Assembly: GCF_001011035.1 (NCBI RefSeq)
Contig: NZ_CP011492.1
Location: forward strand, 2,425,501 to 2,489,500
Length of the DNA stretch: 64,000 bases
Direction: 5' to 3'
Source: Streptomyces sp. CNQ-509
Lineage (GTDB): Bacteria > Actinomycetota > Actinomycetes > Streptomycetales > Streptomycetaceae
Shown here: in pieces, positions 29,763 through 37,588 of the stretch
How positions within the stretch are numbered: the stretch's first letter is position 1
Layout of the letters: the number at the start of each line of letters is the position of its first letter
Position numbers and translations under genes: made by a program
The notes under the pieces: model-generated
What the model saw: only the letters and a program-made list of their open reading frames with translations
What the model was told of the DNA's origin: nothing
Databases searched by the model: none

Positions 29763-29893
29763 CGCGTCCGCCTGCCGCCTCGTCCGCGGAGCCCGGTCCG
29801 TCCGCCTGCCGCCTCGTCCGGGGAGCCGGTCCGTCGGCCTGCCGCCTCGTCCGGGGAGCCGGTCCGTCGGCCGCCCGGCGCGTCCGCGGAGCC
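29763..29893. repeat. Four tandem copies of a 33-34 base unit
   Basis: Copies are anchored at 29771, 29805, 29838 and 29871 and share CCTGCCGCCTCGTCCG, with the last copy diverged. They fill most of the 300-base gap between the VWA lipoprotein stop and the PucR regulator start. In one frame they read as a repeated SACRLVRGAG peptide, but no gene supports that. Confidence 0.85.
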
Positions 29894-29899
29894 TGTGCC

Positions 29900-31537
29900 T
29901 CAGCCCGTCAGCTCGACCGCCTGCCGGACGGTCTCGGCGAGGTCGCCCACGGCCGGGTCCTCGGTCTCGGCGGCCAGGTCCTCAGCGTGACCGGCGAGTT
30001 CGTCGACCGTGGGCGCCCCGGGCAGCGGCAGGTACCCGGCGCCCGTGGTACCGGCGCCCTCCTTGCCGTCCGCGTACGGCTCGGGGGTGGGGGTCGGGGT
30101 GGTGCCGGCGCCGGAGCCGCCGCGCAGGGCGTCGGCGAAGTAGGCGGCGAGCGCGGTGAGCTGCAGCCGGGGCGGGGCCGCGCCCCACAGGTCGCCGGTC
30201 AGGGCGCCCGCGTCGACGGTGCTGGACTCTTCGTGCGGGGCGCGGGTGTCAGGGTCGAGCCAGCGCACGGTGGCCGTCGCGACGCTGCCCGAGGCGCCCT
30301 CGGCGAGCCGGACGGCGTAGAGCGCGGTGACGGTGTGGCCGGGGCCGACCTCGCCGCCGTCGACGGCGTCGTTGCGGAAGTCCTCGTCGGCGACCCGACG
30401 GTTGTCGTAGCCGATCAGCCGGTAGTCGGAGACGGCGTCCGCGTCGAAGACGACCTGCGCCTTGGCGTCCCGGGCGCGCAGGTCGACGTTGCGCGGCAGG
30501 TCCTCGACGAAGACCTTGCGGGCCTCGGTGGTCCCGGAGACGTAGGCGGTGTGGCCGTCGCCCTGGTTGGTCAGCCGCTCCATCAGCGCGTCGCCGTACT
30601 CGCTGCCGACGCCGACGCCGAAGAGCGTGATGCCGTAGTCCTCCCGGGCCGCGGCGATGCGGTCGAGGATCGTCTCCGCGTCGGTGGCGCCGGTGTTGGC
30701 GAGGGCGTCGGAGAGCAGGACGACGCGGTTGGTGGCGCCCTTGCGGTGGCCGTCGACCGCCTCGTCGTAGCCGCGGGCCACGCCCGCCCCGAGATTGGTG
30801 CTCTCGGTGGGCTGCAACTCCTCGACCGCGTCGTGGATACGGTCCTCCGCCCCGCCGACGGCCGTCATCGGCAGCACCGTACGGGCCTCGTCGCTGAACG
30901 CCACGAGCGCCAGCGCGTCGTCGTCGCGCAGCTCGTCGACCGCCGTGTGCAGAGCCTCCCGTACGAGGCTGAGCCGGCCGGGCTCCGCCATCGAGCCGGA
31001 GACGTCCACGACGAAGGTCAGCGCGGCGGGCCGGCGCGGCTGCGTGCCGTACTCGTTGCTCTCCGGGCGGGTCGCCAGCCCCACGCGCATCAGCGACCAG
31101 CGGTCGTCCGCCGTGCGGGCGCCGTCGGTGGTGACGGAGAAGCCGTCGTCCTCGGGCGCGGGGTAGTCCTGGCTGAAGCTGTTGATGAACTCCTCGTGGC
31201 GCACGGTGTCCGGCTGCGGCAGCGCCCCGCTGTCGATGGTGCGGCGGGCGTAGCTGTACGAGGCGGTGTCCACGTCGAGCGCGAAGGTGGAGACCATGTC
31301 GGGTTCGGGTACGAAGGAGTCCGCCCGCTCCTTGCCCGCGGCCTCCGGGGCGGCGTCGTACGCGCCCTCCGGGGCCGCGGAGGGCGCCGCGGGGGCCGGC
31401 AGCGGTGCGCTCCCGCCGCCGGCCCGGTCATGGGACACCTGCTTGTCGCTCGTATCGCCCCCGCCCCCGCTGCAGCCTGTCAGCAGCAGCGGCACCGTCA
31501 TCATTCCTGCCAGTCCTGTGAGCACCACGCGTCTCAT
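29900..31537 (-). CDS. VWA domain lipoprotein (YfbK-like)
   Basis: This 545-residue lipoprotein has lipobox LLLTGC with Cys22, an Ala/Pro-rich linker and the YfbK-type N-terminal segment (TFALDVDTASYSYARRTIDSGALP). A von Willebrand factor A domain carries a MIDAS motif DVSGSM near residue 170, and the C-terminal region resembles DUF3520. These proteins are surface-anchored and thought to bind partners through the metal site; their role is poorly known. The ATG at 31537 is favoured over 31564 because GGGAGGGG lies just before it. Confidence 0.9.
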   Translation of the reverse strand: MRRVVLTGLAGMMTVPLLLTGCSGGGGDTSDKQVSHDRAGGGSAPLPAPAAPSAAPEGAYDAAPEAAGKERADSFVPEPDMVSTFALDVDTASYSYARRTIDSGALPQPDTVRHEEFINSFSQDYPAPEDDGFSVTTDGARTADDRWSLMRVGLATRPESNEYGTQPRRPAALTFVVDVSGSMAEPGRLSLVREALHTAVDELRDDDALALVAFSDEARTVLPMTAVGGAEDRIHDAVEELQPTESTNLGAGVARGYDEAVDGHRKGATNRVVLLSDALANTGATDAETILDRIAAAREDYGITLFGVGVGSEYGDALMERLTNQGDGHTAYVSGTTEARKVFVEDLPRNVDLRARDAKAQVVFDADAVSDYRLIGYDNRRVADEDFRNDAVDGGEVGPGHTVTALYAVRLAEGASGSVATATVRWLDPDTRAPHEESSTVDAGALTGDLWGAAPPRLQLTALAAYFADALRGGSGAGTTPTPTPEPYADGKEGAGTTGAGYLPLPGAPTVDELAGHAEDLAAETEDPAVGDLAETVRQAVELTG

Positions 31538-31796
31538 CGCGCCCCTCCCTCGTGCCGTCCTCATCGGGACTGTGACGAAGGAGGGGGCGATTCGGTGCCG
31601 TTACTCCGTCGACTCGCGGATCCCGGCCCGGGGCATCAGTGACACGGCATCAGCTCCTCGCACACACGACGGTTGATGGTGGAGGCGGTGCGGAACACCG
31701 GGACCGTCCGGATCCCGATGCCGCAGACATGTCGCACCGTTACCCGCAAAGTACCCCCCGGCCGCACGATCTGCCTCCCCAACGGCGGCACCCGTC

Positions 31797-33290
31797 TCAG
31801 CGGGACGTCGGGAAGCCCAGGTCGACGCCGCCGTCCGCGGGGTCGGGCCAGCGGGTCGTGACGACCTTCGCCCGGGTGTAGAAGCGGACGCCGTCCTCGC
31901 CGTAGATGTGGTGGTCGCCGAAGAGGGAGTCCTTCCAGCCGCCGAAGGAGTGGTAGCCCACCGGCACCGGGATCGGCACGTTCACGCCGACCATCCCGGC
32001 CGTGGACTCGAGCTGGAAGCGGCGCGCGGCGCCGCCGTCACGGGTGAAGATGGCGGTGCCGTTGCCCCACGGCGAGCCGTTGACGAGCCGCACGCCCTCC
32101 TCATACGTCTCCGCCCGGACCACGCACAGCACCGGGCCGAAGATCTCGTCCCGGTACGCGTCGGACTCCACCGGCACCCGGTCCAGCAGGCTGACCCCGA
32201 TCCAGTGGCCGCCCTCGCGGCCGGGAACGGTGTAGCCCGTGCCGTCCACGACCACCTCGGCGCCCTGCGCCGCGGCCCCCCGCACATAGCCGGCGACCTT
32301 GTCGCGGTGCTCGCGGGTGATGAGCGGGCCCATCTCCGAGTCGGGGTCGTCGCCGGGGCCGATACGGACCTTGCGCGCCCGCTCGGCGATCTTCGTCACC
32401 AGCTCGTCGCCGGTGTCCCCGACCGCGACCACCGCGGAGACCGCCATGCAGCGTTCTCCCGCCGACCCGTACGCCGCCGAGACCGCGGCGTCCGCGGCCG
32501 CGTCCAGATCGGCGTCGGGGAGCACCAGCATGTGGTTCTTCGCGCCGCCGAGCGCCTGGACACGCTTGCCGTGGGAGGTGCCGGTGGTGAAGACGTACCG
32601 GGCGATCGGGGTGGAGCCGACGAAACTGAGCGCGGCGACGTCGGGGTGCTCCAGCAGCCGGTCGACGGCCTCCTTGTCACCGTGGACGACGTTGAACACC
32701 CCCTCCGGCAGTCCCGCCTCGGCGAGCAGCTCCGCGAGCAGCCCGGAGGCCGACGGGTCCTTCTCGCTGGGCTTCAGCACGAAGGTGTTGCCGCAGGCGA
32801 TGGCCAGCGGGAACATCCACATCGGGACCATCGCGGGGAAGTTGAACGGCGTGATGCCCGCGACCACGCCGACGGGCTGGCGGATCGAGGCGACGTCGAT
32901 ACGGGTGGAGACCTGCGTGGACAGCTCGCCCTTGAGCAACTGCGGAATGCCGCAGGCGACCTCGACGATCTCCAGCCCGCGGGCCACCTCCCCGAGGGCG
33001 TCGGAGTGCACCTTGCCGTGCTCGGCGGTGATCAGCCGGGCGACGTCCTCGCGGCGGGCGGCGAGCAGTTCGCGGAAGCGGAACAGCACGGCGGTGCGCC
33101 GCGCGAGCGACGACCCGCCCCACTCCGCGAACGCCTCGCGGGCGGCGGCGACGGCGGCGTCCACCTCGGCGGCGGAGGCGAACGCGACCTCGGCGGCCTG
33201 CGCCCCGGTGGCGGGGTCGTAGACCGGCCCCGACCGTCCCGACGCGCCCTCGACTGCCTTGCCGCCGATCCAGTGGCCGATGGTCTTCAT
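31797..33290 (-). CDS. mmsA: Methylmalonate-semialdehyde dehydrogenase (CoA-acylating)
   Basis: This 497-residue aldehyde dehydrogenase converts methylmalonate semialdehyde to propionyl-CoA in valine, beta-alanine and inositol breakdown. Markers are ITPFNFPAMVPMWMFPLAIACGN, the NAD-binding FVGSTPIA and the catalytic Cys in GSAGERCMAVSA (about residue 281). The family-typical ending is SFGGWKDSLFGDHHIYGEDGVRFYT. The ATG is preceded by GGGAT. It stands alone with a 231-base region toward a divergent MerR-like gene. An IolA role is possible, but no iol genes are here. Confidence 0.95.
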   Translation of the reverse strand: MKTIGHWIGGKAVEGASGRSGPVYDPATGAQAAEVAFASAAEVDAAVAAAREAFAEWGGSSLARRTAVLFRFRELLAARREDVARLITAEHGKVHSDALGEVARGLEIVEVACGIPQLLKGELSTQVSTRIDVASIRQPVGVVAGITPFNFPAMVPMWMFPLAIACGNTFVLKPSEKDPSASGLLAELLAEAGLPEGVFNVVHGDKEAVDRLLEHPDVAALSFVGSTPIARYVFTTGTSHGKRVQALGGAKNHMLVLPDADLDAAADAAVSAAYGSAGERCMAVSAVVAVGDTGDELVTKIAERARKVRIGPGDDPDSEMGPLITREHRDKVAGYVRGAAAQGAEVVVDGTGYTVPGREGGHWIGVSLLDRVPVESDAYRDEIFGPVLCVVRAETYEEGVRLVNGSPWGNGTAIFTRDGGAARRFQLESTAGMVGVNVPIPVPVGYHSFGGWKDSLFGDHHIYGEDGVRFYTRAKVVTTRWPDPADGGVDLGFPTSR

Positions 33291-33521
33291 GGGCAATCCC
33301 TTCGTCCAGCAACGGTTTCGGTCTAACCGCCGCCGAGGAGCCGTGTCAATCATGCGTCGATCACGCCACGTGCGTGTCTCGTCACCAATGTCACGGTTAC
33401 GTCGGTTCCCCACCACAGCTGCTCGACAACCCGCCGGCGAGGGTCGGAGGTGTCTCCCGGCGGGCACAGGGTCACTGATCACCAGGGGCGCTGCCCCGGC
33501 GCCCCGCCGGGAGGTACAGAG

Positions 33522-33722
33522 ATGACGGACAGTCTGTGGTCGTACAAGGAGATCGCGGCACACATCGGCGTGCAGACCGAGACCGTGCGGTCGTACCGGA
33601 AGCACGGGATGCTGCCGGCGCCCGACGTCGTCGAGCACGGCAAGCCCTACTGGTACCCGGACACGGTGCGCGCCTGGGTCGCCCAGCGGCCCAGCAGCCG
33701 CACCCGCCGCGGCCGCCGGTGA
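33522..33722 (+). CDS. Small MerR-like helix-turn-helix protein
   Basis: This 66-residue protein is almost only a winged helix: LWSYKEIAAHIGVQTETVRSYRKHGMLPAP, then a wing with WYPDTVRAWVAQRP and a basic tail. The fold is that of excisionase/MerR N-terminal domains with no sensor part. GGGAGG precedes the ATG. It is divergent from mmsA and might regulate it. Similar small proteins can also act as excisionases, but no integrase is nearby. Confidence 0.85.
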   Translation: MTDSLWSYKEIAAHIGVQTETVRSYRKHGMLPAPDVVEHGKPYWYPDTVRAWVAQRPSSRTRRGRR

Positions 33723-33765
33723 CGCCCCGCCCCGCGGCCGGGCCGGCCCTCCTGGCCGGCGGGCG

Positions 33766-36081
33766 TCACCGCCCGCCGATAGGCGTGAGGTCGTCGGACT
33801 TGTCCGCCGGCCGCTCCTCCTCCTGACCGGCCGCCCGGGGCCCGCCTTCGCCGAATCCGCTGCGCTCGACGCGCGCGTGGAACCGGCGCAGCGGCCCGGG
33901 CGCCCACCACGTGGCGGCCCCGGTCAGCTTCAGCACCGCCGGCACCAGCAGCCCGCGCACCACCATCGCGTCCATCAGCACCGCGAGCGCGAGGCCGATG
34001 CCCAGCATCTTGGTGTTGGTGACCCGGGAGGTGCCTATCGCGAACATCACCACCGCGAGGATCACCGCGGCCGCGGTGATGAGCCCGCCGGTCCGCCGCA
34101 GCCCGAAGACCACGGCCCCGTCCCGGTCCCCGGTGCGGTCGTACTCCTCCTTGATGCGGGAGAGCAGGAAGACGCCGTAGTCCATGGACAGGCCGAAGGC
34201 GACGCAGAACATCAGCACCGGCAGCGTCGTCTCGATGTCGCCGGTGGCGGTGAAGTTCAGCACCCCGGACAGGTTGCCGTCCTGGAAGACCCACACGATG
34301 GCGCCGAACATCGCGGTGAGGCTCAGCGCGTTGAGCACGACGGCCACGAACGGTATGAGCACGCTGCCGGTGAGGAGGAAGAGCAAGATCAGCGTGGCCA
34401 GCACGATCATGAGGGCTGCCCAGGGCAGGACGGACTGGATGGAGTCCTTGGCGTCCACCAGATCGGCGGCCGAGCCGGCGACCGACGCCTCGAACGGCGG
34501 CCCCAGGTCCCGGATGTCGCGCACCAGGTCCTGGCTGGACGCCTCCACCGCCTCGCCCTCGGCGGTCACGGTGAGATAGCCGGCGCCGGCGTTCATCGCG
34601 GAGCCGTCGACCCGCTCCACCCCGTCCAGCGCGGCGATCCGCTCCTGGTACGCGGCCAGCTCCGTGGCGGCCGGGTCGCCCTCGACGTAGATCTCGATCG
34701 TCCCGCCGGGAGTGCCGGGGAAGCCGTCCCTGATGTGCTCCTGCACCACGTGGGACTCGGCCGACCCGGGGAGCTGCCGGTCGTCCGCCGTACCGAACTG
34801 CACTCCCAGGAACGGCAGTCCGAGCAGCATCAGCCCGCCGGTCGTGAGCACGGCGAAGACCGGCGCCCGGCGCATCACGACCTTGGCCAGCCGCGCCCAG
34901 CCGCGCCCGCTCTCGGCGCCGCCGGGCACCCCGCCGCCCCGCTTGGGCAGAATGCGCCAGCCGTTGACCCGCGGGCCGAGGAGCACCAGCGCGGCGGGCA
35001 GCACCGTCAGCGCCGCCACCGCGGCCAGCAGCACCACTGCTATCCCGGCGTACGCGAACGAGCGCAGGAAGTACTGCGGGAAGAGCAGCATCGCCGAGAG
35101 CGACACCGCGACCGTCAGCGCCGAGAACAGCACCGTGCGGCCGGCGGTCCGCAGCGTGGTGCCCACCGCGCCGAGCGGATCCGCGCCCGCCGCCAGCTCC
35201 TCCCGGTAGCGCCGGACGATGAACAGCGCATAGTCAATGGCGAGTCCGAGACCGAGGGCCGTGGTCAGGTTCTGCGCGAAGACCGACACGTCCGCGAACT
35301 CGGTGATGCCGCGCAGCACCGCGTTCGTCCCCAGGATGGCGATGATGCCCACGGCCAGCGGCAGCAGCGCGGCGACCGCGCTGCCGAAGACCACGATGAG
35401 CAGCAGGAGCGTCACGGGCAGGGCGATGATCTCGGCCCGCAGCAGGTCCTCCTGGATGGTGCCCTGCAACTCGTCGTAGATCGCGGCCTGACCGCCGAGG
35501 CGCACCTCGACCGGGCCGTGCTCACCGCGGAAGTCCGGTGCCAGCTCGTCGAAGACCTCGCTGTTGCGTGTCTCGTCCCCGGTGATCCGCGCGGCGATCA
35601 GCGCCTCGCTGCCATCCTCGGACCGCAGTCCGGCGGCCGCGGCCGCCGCGCCCCGCGCCTCCTCCGCGCCTGCCGCGCCCCCGGCCGGGCCGGCCTCCGC
35701 CTGCCCGGCGGTCCGGGCCGCCGCCCAGTACGACGTCACCCCTTCGACGGAATCCACCGCCGCCAGCCGCCCGGCCAGCCGCTCCGCCTCGGCGACGACC
35801 GCGGGGTCGTCCACCCCGTCCGGCCGGCCGCTGTCCACGAGCAGCAGCAGGTTCGGCCGGGCGCCGGGGAACTGCGCGTCCAGCGCGTCCGCGGCGTACG
35901 CCGACTCGGACGCAGGATCCTGCCACCCCCCGCCGCTCATGCGGTCCGCCACCCCGCTCCCGGTCACCACGGCCAGCGCCGTGAAGACCAGCGCGAGCAG
36001 CAGCGACAGCCTGGGCCGCGCCGTGACGAACCGCGTCCAGCGGCTCACCCCGGCCGTCCCCCCGTTCGTGCCCTCGGCCAT
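33766..36081 (-). CDS. MMPL family RND-type exporter under TetR control
   Basis: This 771-residue transporter has the duplicated MMPL plan: TM1, external domain, five membrane segments with GLGLAIDYALFIVRRYREE, a second external domain (PGTPGGTIEIYVEGD), then five more segments with AFGLSMDYGVFLLSRIKEEY. It is distinct from the exporter at 12-14 kb and has no two-component genes beside it. The ATG at 36081 has GAGAGGGCGGG upstream; the ATG at 36123 would place the leader near the operator. It is divergent from a TetR regulator that probably represses it. Confidence 0.92.
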   Translation of the reverse strand: MAEGTNGGTAGVSRWTRFVTARPRLSLLLALVFTALAVVTGSGVADRMSGGGWQDPASESAYAADALDAQFPGARPNLLLLVDSGRPDGVDDPAVVAEAERLAGRLAAVDSVEGVTSYWAAARTAGQAEAGPAGGAAGAEEARGAAAAAAGLRSEDGSEALIAARITGDETRNSEVFDELAPDFRGEHGPVEVRLGGQAAIYDELQGTIQEDLLRAEIIALPVTLLLLIVVFGSAVAALLPLAVGIIAILGTNAVLRGITEFADVSVFAQNLTTALGLGLAIDYALFIVRRYREELAAGADPLGAVGTTLRTAGRTVLFSALTVAVSLSAMLLFPQYFLRSFAYAGIAVVLLAAVAALTVLPAALVLLGPRVNGWRILPKRGGGVPGGAESGRGWARLAKVVMRRAPVFAVLTTGGLMLLGLPFLGVQFGTADDRQLPGSAESHVVQEHIRDGFPGTPGGTIEIYVEGDPAATELAAYQERIAALDGVERVDGSAMNAGAGYLTVTAEGEAVEASSQDLVRDIRDLGPPFEASVAGSAADLVDAKDSIQSVLPWAALMIVLATLILLFLLTGSVLIPFVAVVLNALSLTAMFGAIVWVFQDGNLSGVLNFTATGDIETTLPVLMFCVAFGLSMDYGVFLLSRIKEEYDRTGDRDGAVVFGLRRTGGLITAAAVILAVVMFAIGTSRVTNTKMLGIGLALAVLMDAMVVRGLLVPAVLKLTGAATWWAPGPLRRFHARVERSGFGEGGPRAAGQEEERPADKSDDLTPIGGR

Positions 36082-36134
36082 CGGACCCGCCCTCTCGTTG
36101 CACAGCGCAATAGAATGAGACACGTGCCGGAATA

Positions 36135-36177
36135 CGAGTCCGCGCTCGCGTTCACTCAGAATGCGAGCGGACGCTCG
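36135..36177. promoter_or_regulatory. TetR-type operator between MMPL exporter and TetR genes
   Basis: An imperfect 19-base inverted repeat with a 5-base centre. The inner arms CTCGCGTTC and GAATGCGAG (36145-36167) match at eight of nine positions. It lies between the two start codons, where a TetR dimer would control both genes. Confidence 0.6.
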
Positions 36178-36213
36178 TGTTTGTCAACTCCTACCCGGAG
36201 GCTGTGGATAGCC

Positions 36214-36882
36214 GTGTCGAATCCAGCACCGGCCGTCGGCGGACACACCCCCGCCGACCGGCCGCCCCGCCGCCGGCAGGCGCGCGGCGAGCGGCGCGTG
36301 CAGCAGTTGCTCGACGCCGCCGCGGCCGTGTTCGCCCGCAGCGGATACGCCGCCGCGTCCACGAACGCCATCGCCCGCGAGGCCGGCGTCTCTCCCGGCA
36401 CGCTGTACCAGTTCTTCCCGAACAAGGAGGCGGTGGCGGTCGAGTTGGGCCGCCGCTACAACCACGAACTCCAGGAGGCGAACAGCGAGGCGTTCACCCC
36501 CGCCAACGCCGCACTCCCGCTCGGCGCGATGCTCGACGCCGCCCTCGACCCGGTGATCGACTTCTGCGCCGCCAACCCCGGCTTCGAGGTGCTGCTGCAG
36601 AGCGCGGACGCCCCGGGCCTGGTCGCGGAGGAGCACGAGGCGGTGCACACGACGATCGTGGCCGCCGTCGAGGGCATGCTCACCCTGCGCGCCCCGGAGC
36701 TCTCGGACACCGAGATCGCCCGCACCGCCGCCATGTCGTTCAGCATCTTCAAGGCGGGTCTGGAGCTGTTCATGACCGCCGGGGAGGCCGAACGGGAGCC
36801 GTACCGCGGGGAGATCAAGCGGGCCCTGTTCGGCTACCTCGCGCCGGTCGTCGGCACCGACGCCATAGCCCCGCCGGGCTGA
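36214..36882 (+). CDS. TetR family transcriptional regulator
   Basis: This 222-residue repressor has a helix-turn-helix at residues 28-75 (LLDAAAAVFARSGYAAASTNAIAREAGVSPGTLYQFFPNKEAV) and a C-terminal helical ligand domain. It most likely represses the divergent MMPL exporter gene through the inverted repeat at 36135-36177 and releases on binding an exported ligand. The GTG at 36214 is the only start near the helix-turn-helix; the long open frame upstream is the shadow of the exporter gene. Confidence 0.92.
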   Translation: MSNPAPAVGGHTPADRPPRRRQARGERRVQQLLDAAAAVFARSGYAAASTNAIAREAGVSPGTLYQFFPNKEAVAVELGRRYNHELQEANSEAFTPANAALPLGAMLDAALDPVIDFCAANPGFEVLLQSADAPGLVAEEHEAVHTTIVAAVEGMLTLRAPELSDTEIARTAAMSFSIFKAGLELFMTAGEAEREPYRGEIKRALFGYLAPVVGTDAIAPPG

Positions 36883-36907
36883 CCGCGGGATCAGCGCGGA
36901 GGGTAAA

Positions 36908-36927
36908 ATACCCCTAGGGGGTATACT
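36908..36927 (+). promoter_or_regulatory. CsoR-type copper operator overlapping the copZ -10 element
   Basis: ATACCCCTAGGGGGTAT (36908-36924) is a perfect 7-3-7 inverted repeat with the A/T-C4 layout of CsoR copper repressor sites. It overlaps TATACT (36922-36927), a likely -10 element. Copper should release CsoR and induce the chaperone gene 56 bases downstream. No csoR or copA gene lies in this window. Confidence 0.8.
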
Positions 36928-36982
36928 GTCGAGTGCAGGGAGCAGGACACGGCTGCGCCCACCGTCGACAAGGGAGACCCCC

Positions 36983-37210
36983 ATGAGCACTCAGACCTCC
37001 GTCACCACCGTCTACAAGGTCACCGGCATGACCTGCGGCCACTGCGAGGGTGCCGTGAGCGCCGAGATCTCCGAAATCGACGGCGTCTCCTCGGTCAAGG
37101 CCGCGGCCGCCACCGGCGAGGTGACCGTCACCTCCGCCACCCCGCTCGACGAGGAGAAGGTGCGCGCCGCGGTCGACGAGGCCGGGTACGAACTGACCGG
37201 CACGGCCTGA
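36983..37210 (+). CDS. copZ: Copper chaperone (heavy-metal-associated domain)
   Basis: This 75-residue protein is a single HMA domain with the copper motif MTCGHC at residues 14-19 and the beta-alpha-beta-beta-alpha-beta pattern through EAGYEL. CopZ proteins carry Cu(I) to a CopA ATPase and to CsoR. It is alone here, unlike the usual csoR-copA-copZ operon. The CsoR operator upstream supports the copper role. Confidence 0.93.
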   Translation: MSTQTSVTTVYKVTGMTCGHCEGAVSAEISEIDGVSSVKAAAATGEVTVTSATPLDEEKVRAAVDEAGYELTGTA

Positions 37211-37305
37211 GCCGTACGGTCCACGGCGAACGCCGCCCCCGCATCCCCATGCGCCACGGGGGCGGCGTCGGCGCGTGGAGCCGCCGGTTGCGCGACCCGG
37301 GATGA

Positions 37306-37319
37306 GTGACTTAGATCAC
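37306..37319 (+). promoter_or_regulatory. CRP-like palindrome GTGA-N6-TCAC
   Basis: GTGACTTAGATCAC fits the consensus of actinobacterial CRP/cAMP-type regulators. It lies 96 bases after copZ and has no protein-coding gene downstream on the same strand. It is a possible activator site for the RNA candidate at 37350-37550. Confidence 0.45.
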
Positions 37320-37349
37320 ACTGGTCGGGGGGTAACCATCGGCGCCATT

Positions 37350-37550
37350 CGCGTGTCTATTCGGGTGACGTCGACACCCGGCGGAGTCGACGTGCACGAG
37401 GCCGGGACGGCACGTGCGAGGACCACTGAGCGGCCCCTCCCGCGGCGGCGTCCCGGCGGCATGAAGGCGCCCGGCCCTTACCGGGGCCGGGAGAGCGAAG
37501 CGCCCCGTCGACTGATCCGTGGGGGGATCGCAGACGGGGCGCCTTCGCGT
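37350..37550 (+). ncRNA. Possible small RNA downstream of citrate synthase
   Basis: The 378-base gap between copZ and gltA holds a CRP-like palindrome, then about 180 bases with no reading frame of merit, then a strong hairpin. This order suggests a short transcript. I recall, unverified, that S. coelicolor makes a small RNA named after the citrate synthase locus (scr2736). The 5' end here is a guess. Confidence 0.3.
37495..37548. terminator. Large hairpin, gltA terminator, probably two-way
   Basis: Arms GCGAAG+CGCCCCGTC (37495-37509) and GACGGGGCG+CTTCGC (37533-37548, one bulge) form a 15-bp stem. The loop itself holds a small GATCC/GGATC hairpin. It lies 40 bases past the gltA stop and could also end the plus-strand transcript. 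Confidence 0.75.
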
Positions 37551-37588
37551 TCTTGTGCGTCGTTGCCGGCGTGCGGGTGGCCGGCAGC

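Noticed and set aside
29612..31642. Plus frame with repeated SACRLVRGAG peptide
   Set aside because: The repeated peptide only reflects the DNA tandem repeats, and the rest is antisense to the VWA lipoprotein gene.
33877..36213. Long upstream extension of the TetR frame
   Set aside because: It is antisense to the MMPL exporter gene; the TetR protein starts at GTG 36214.
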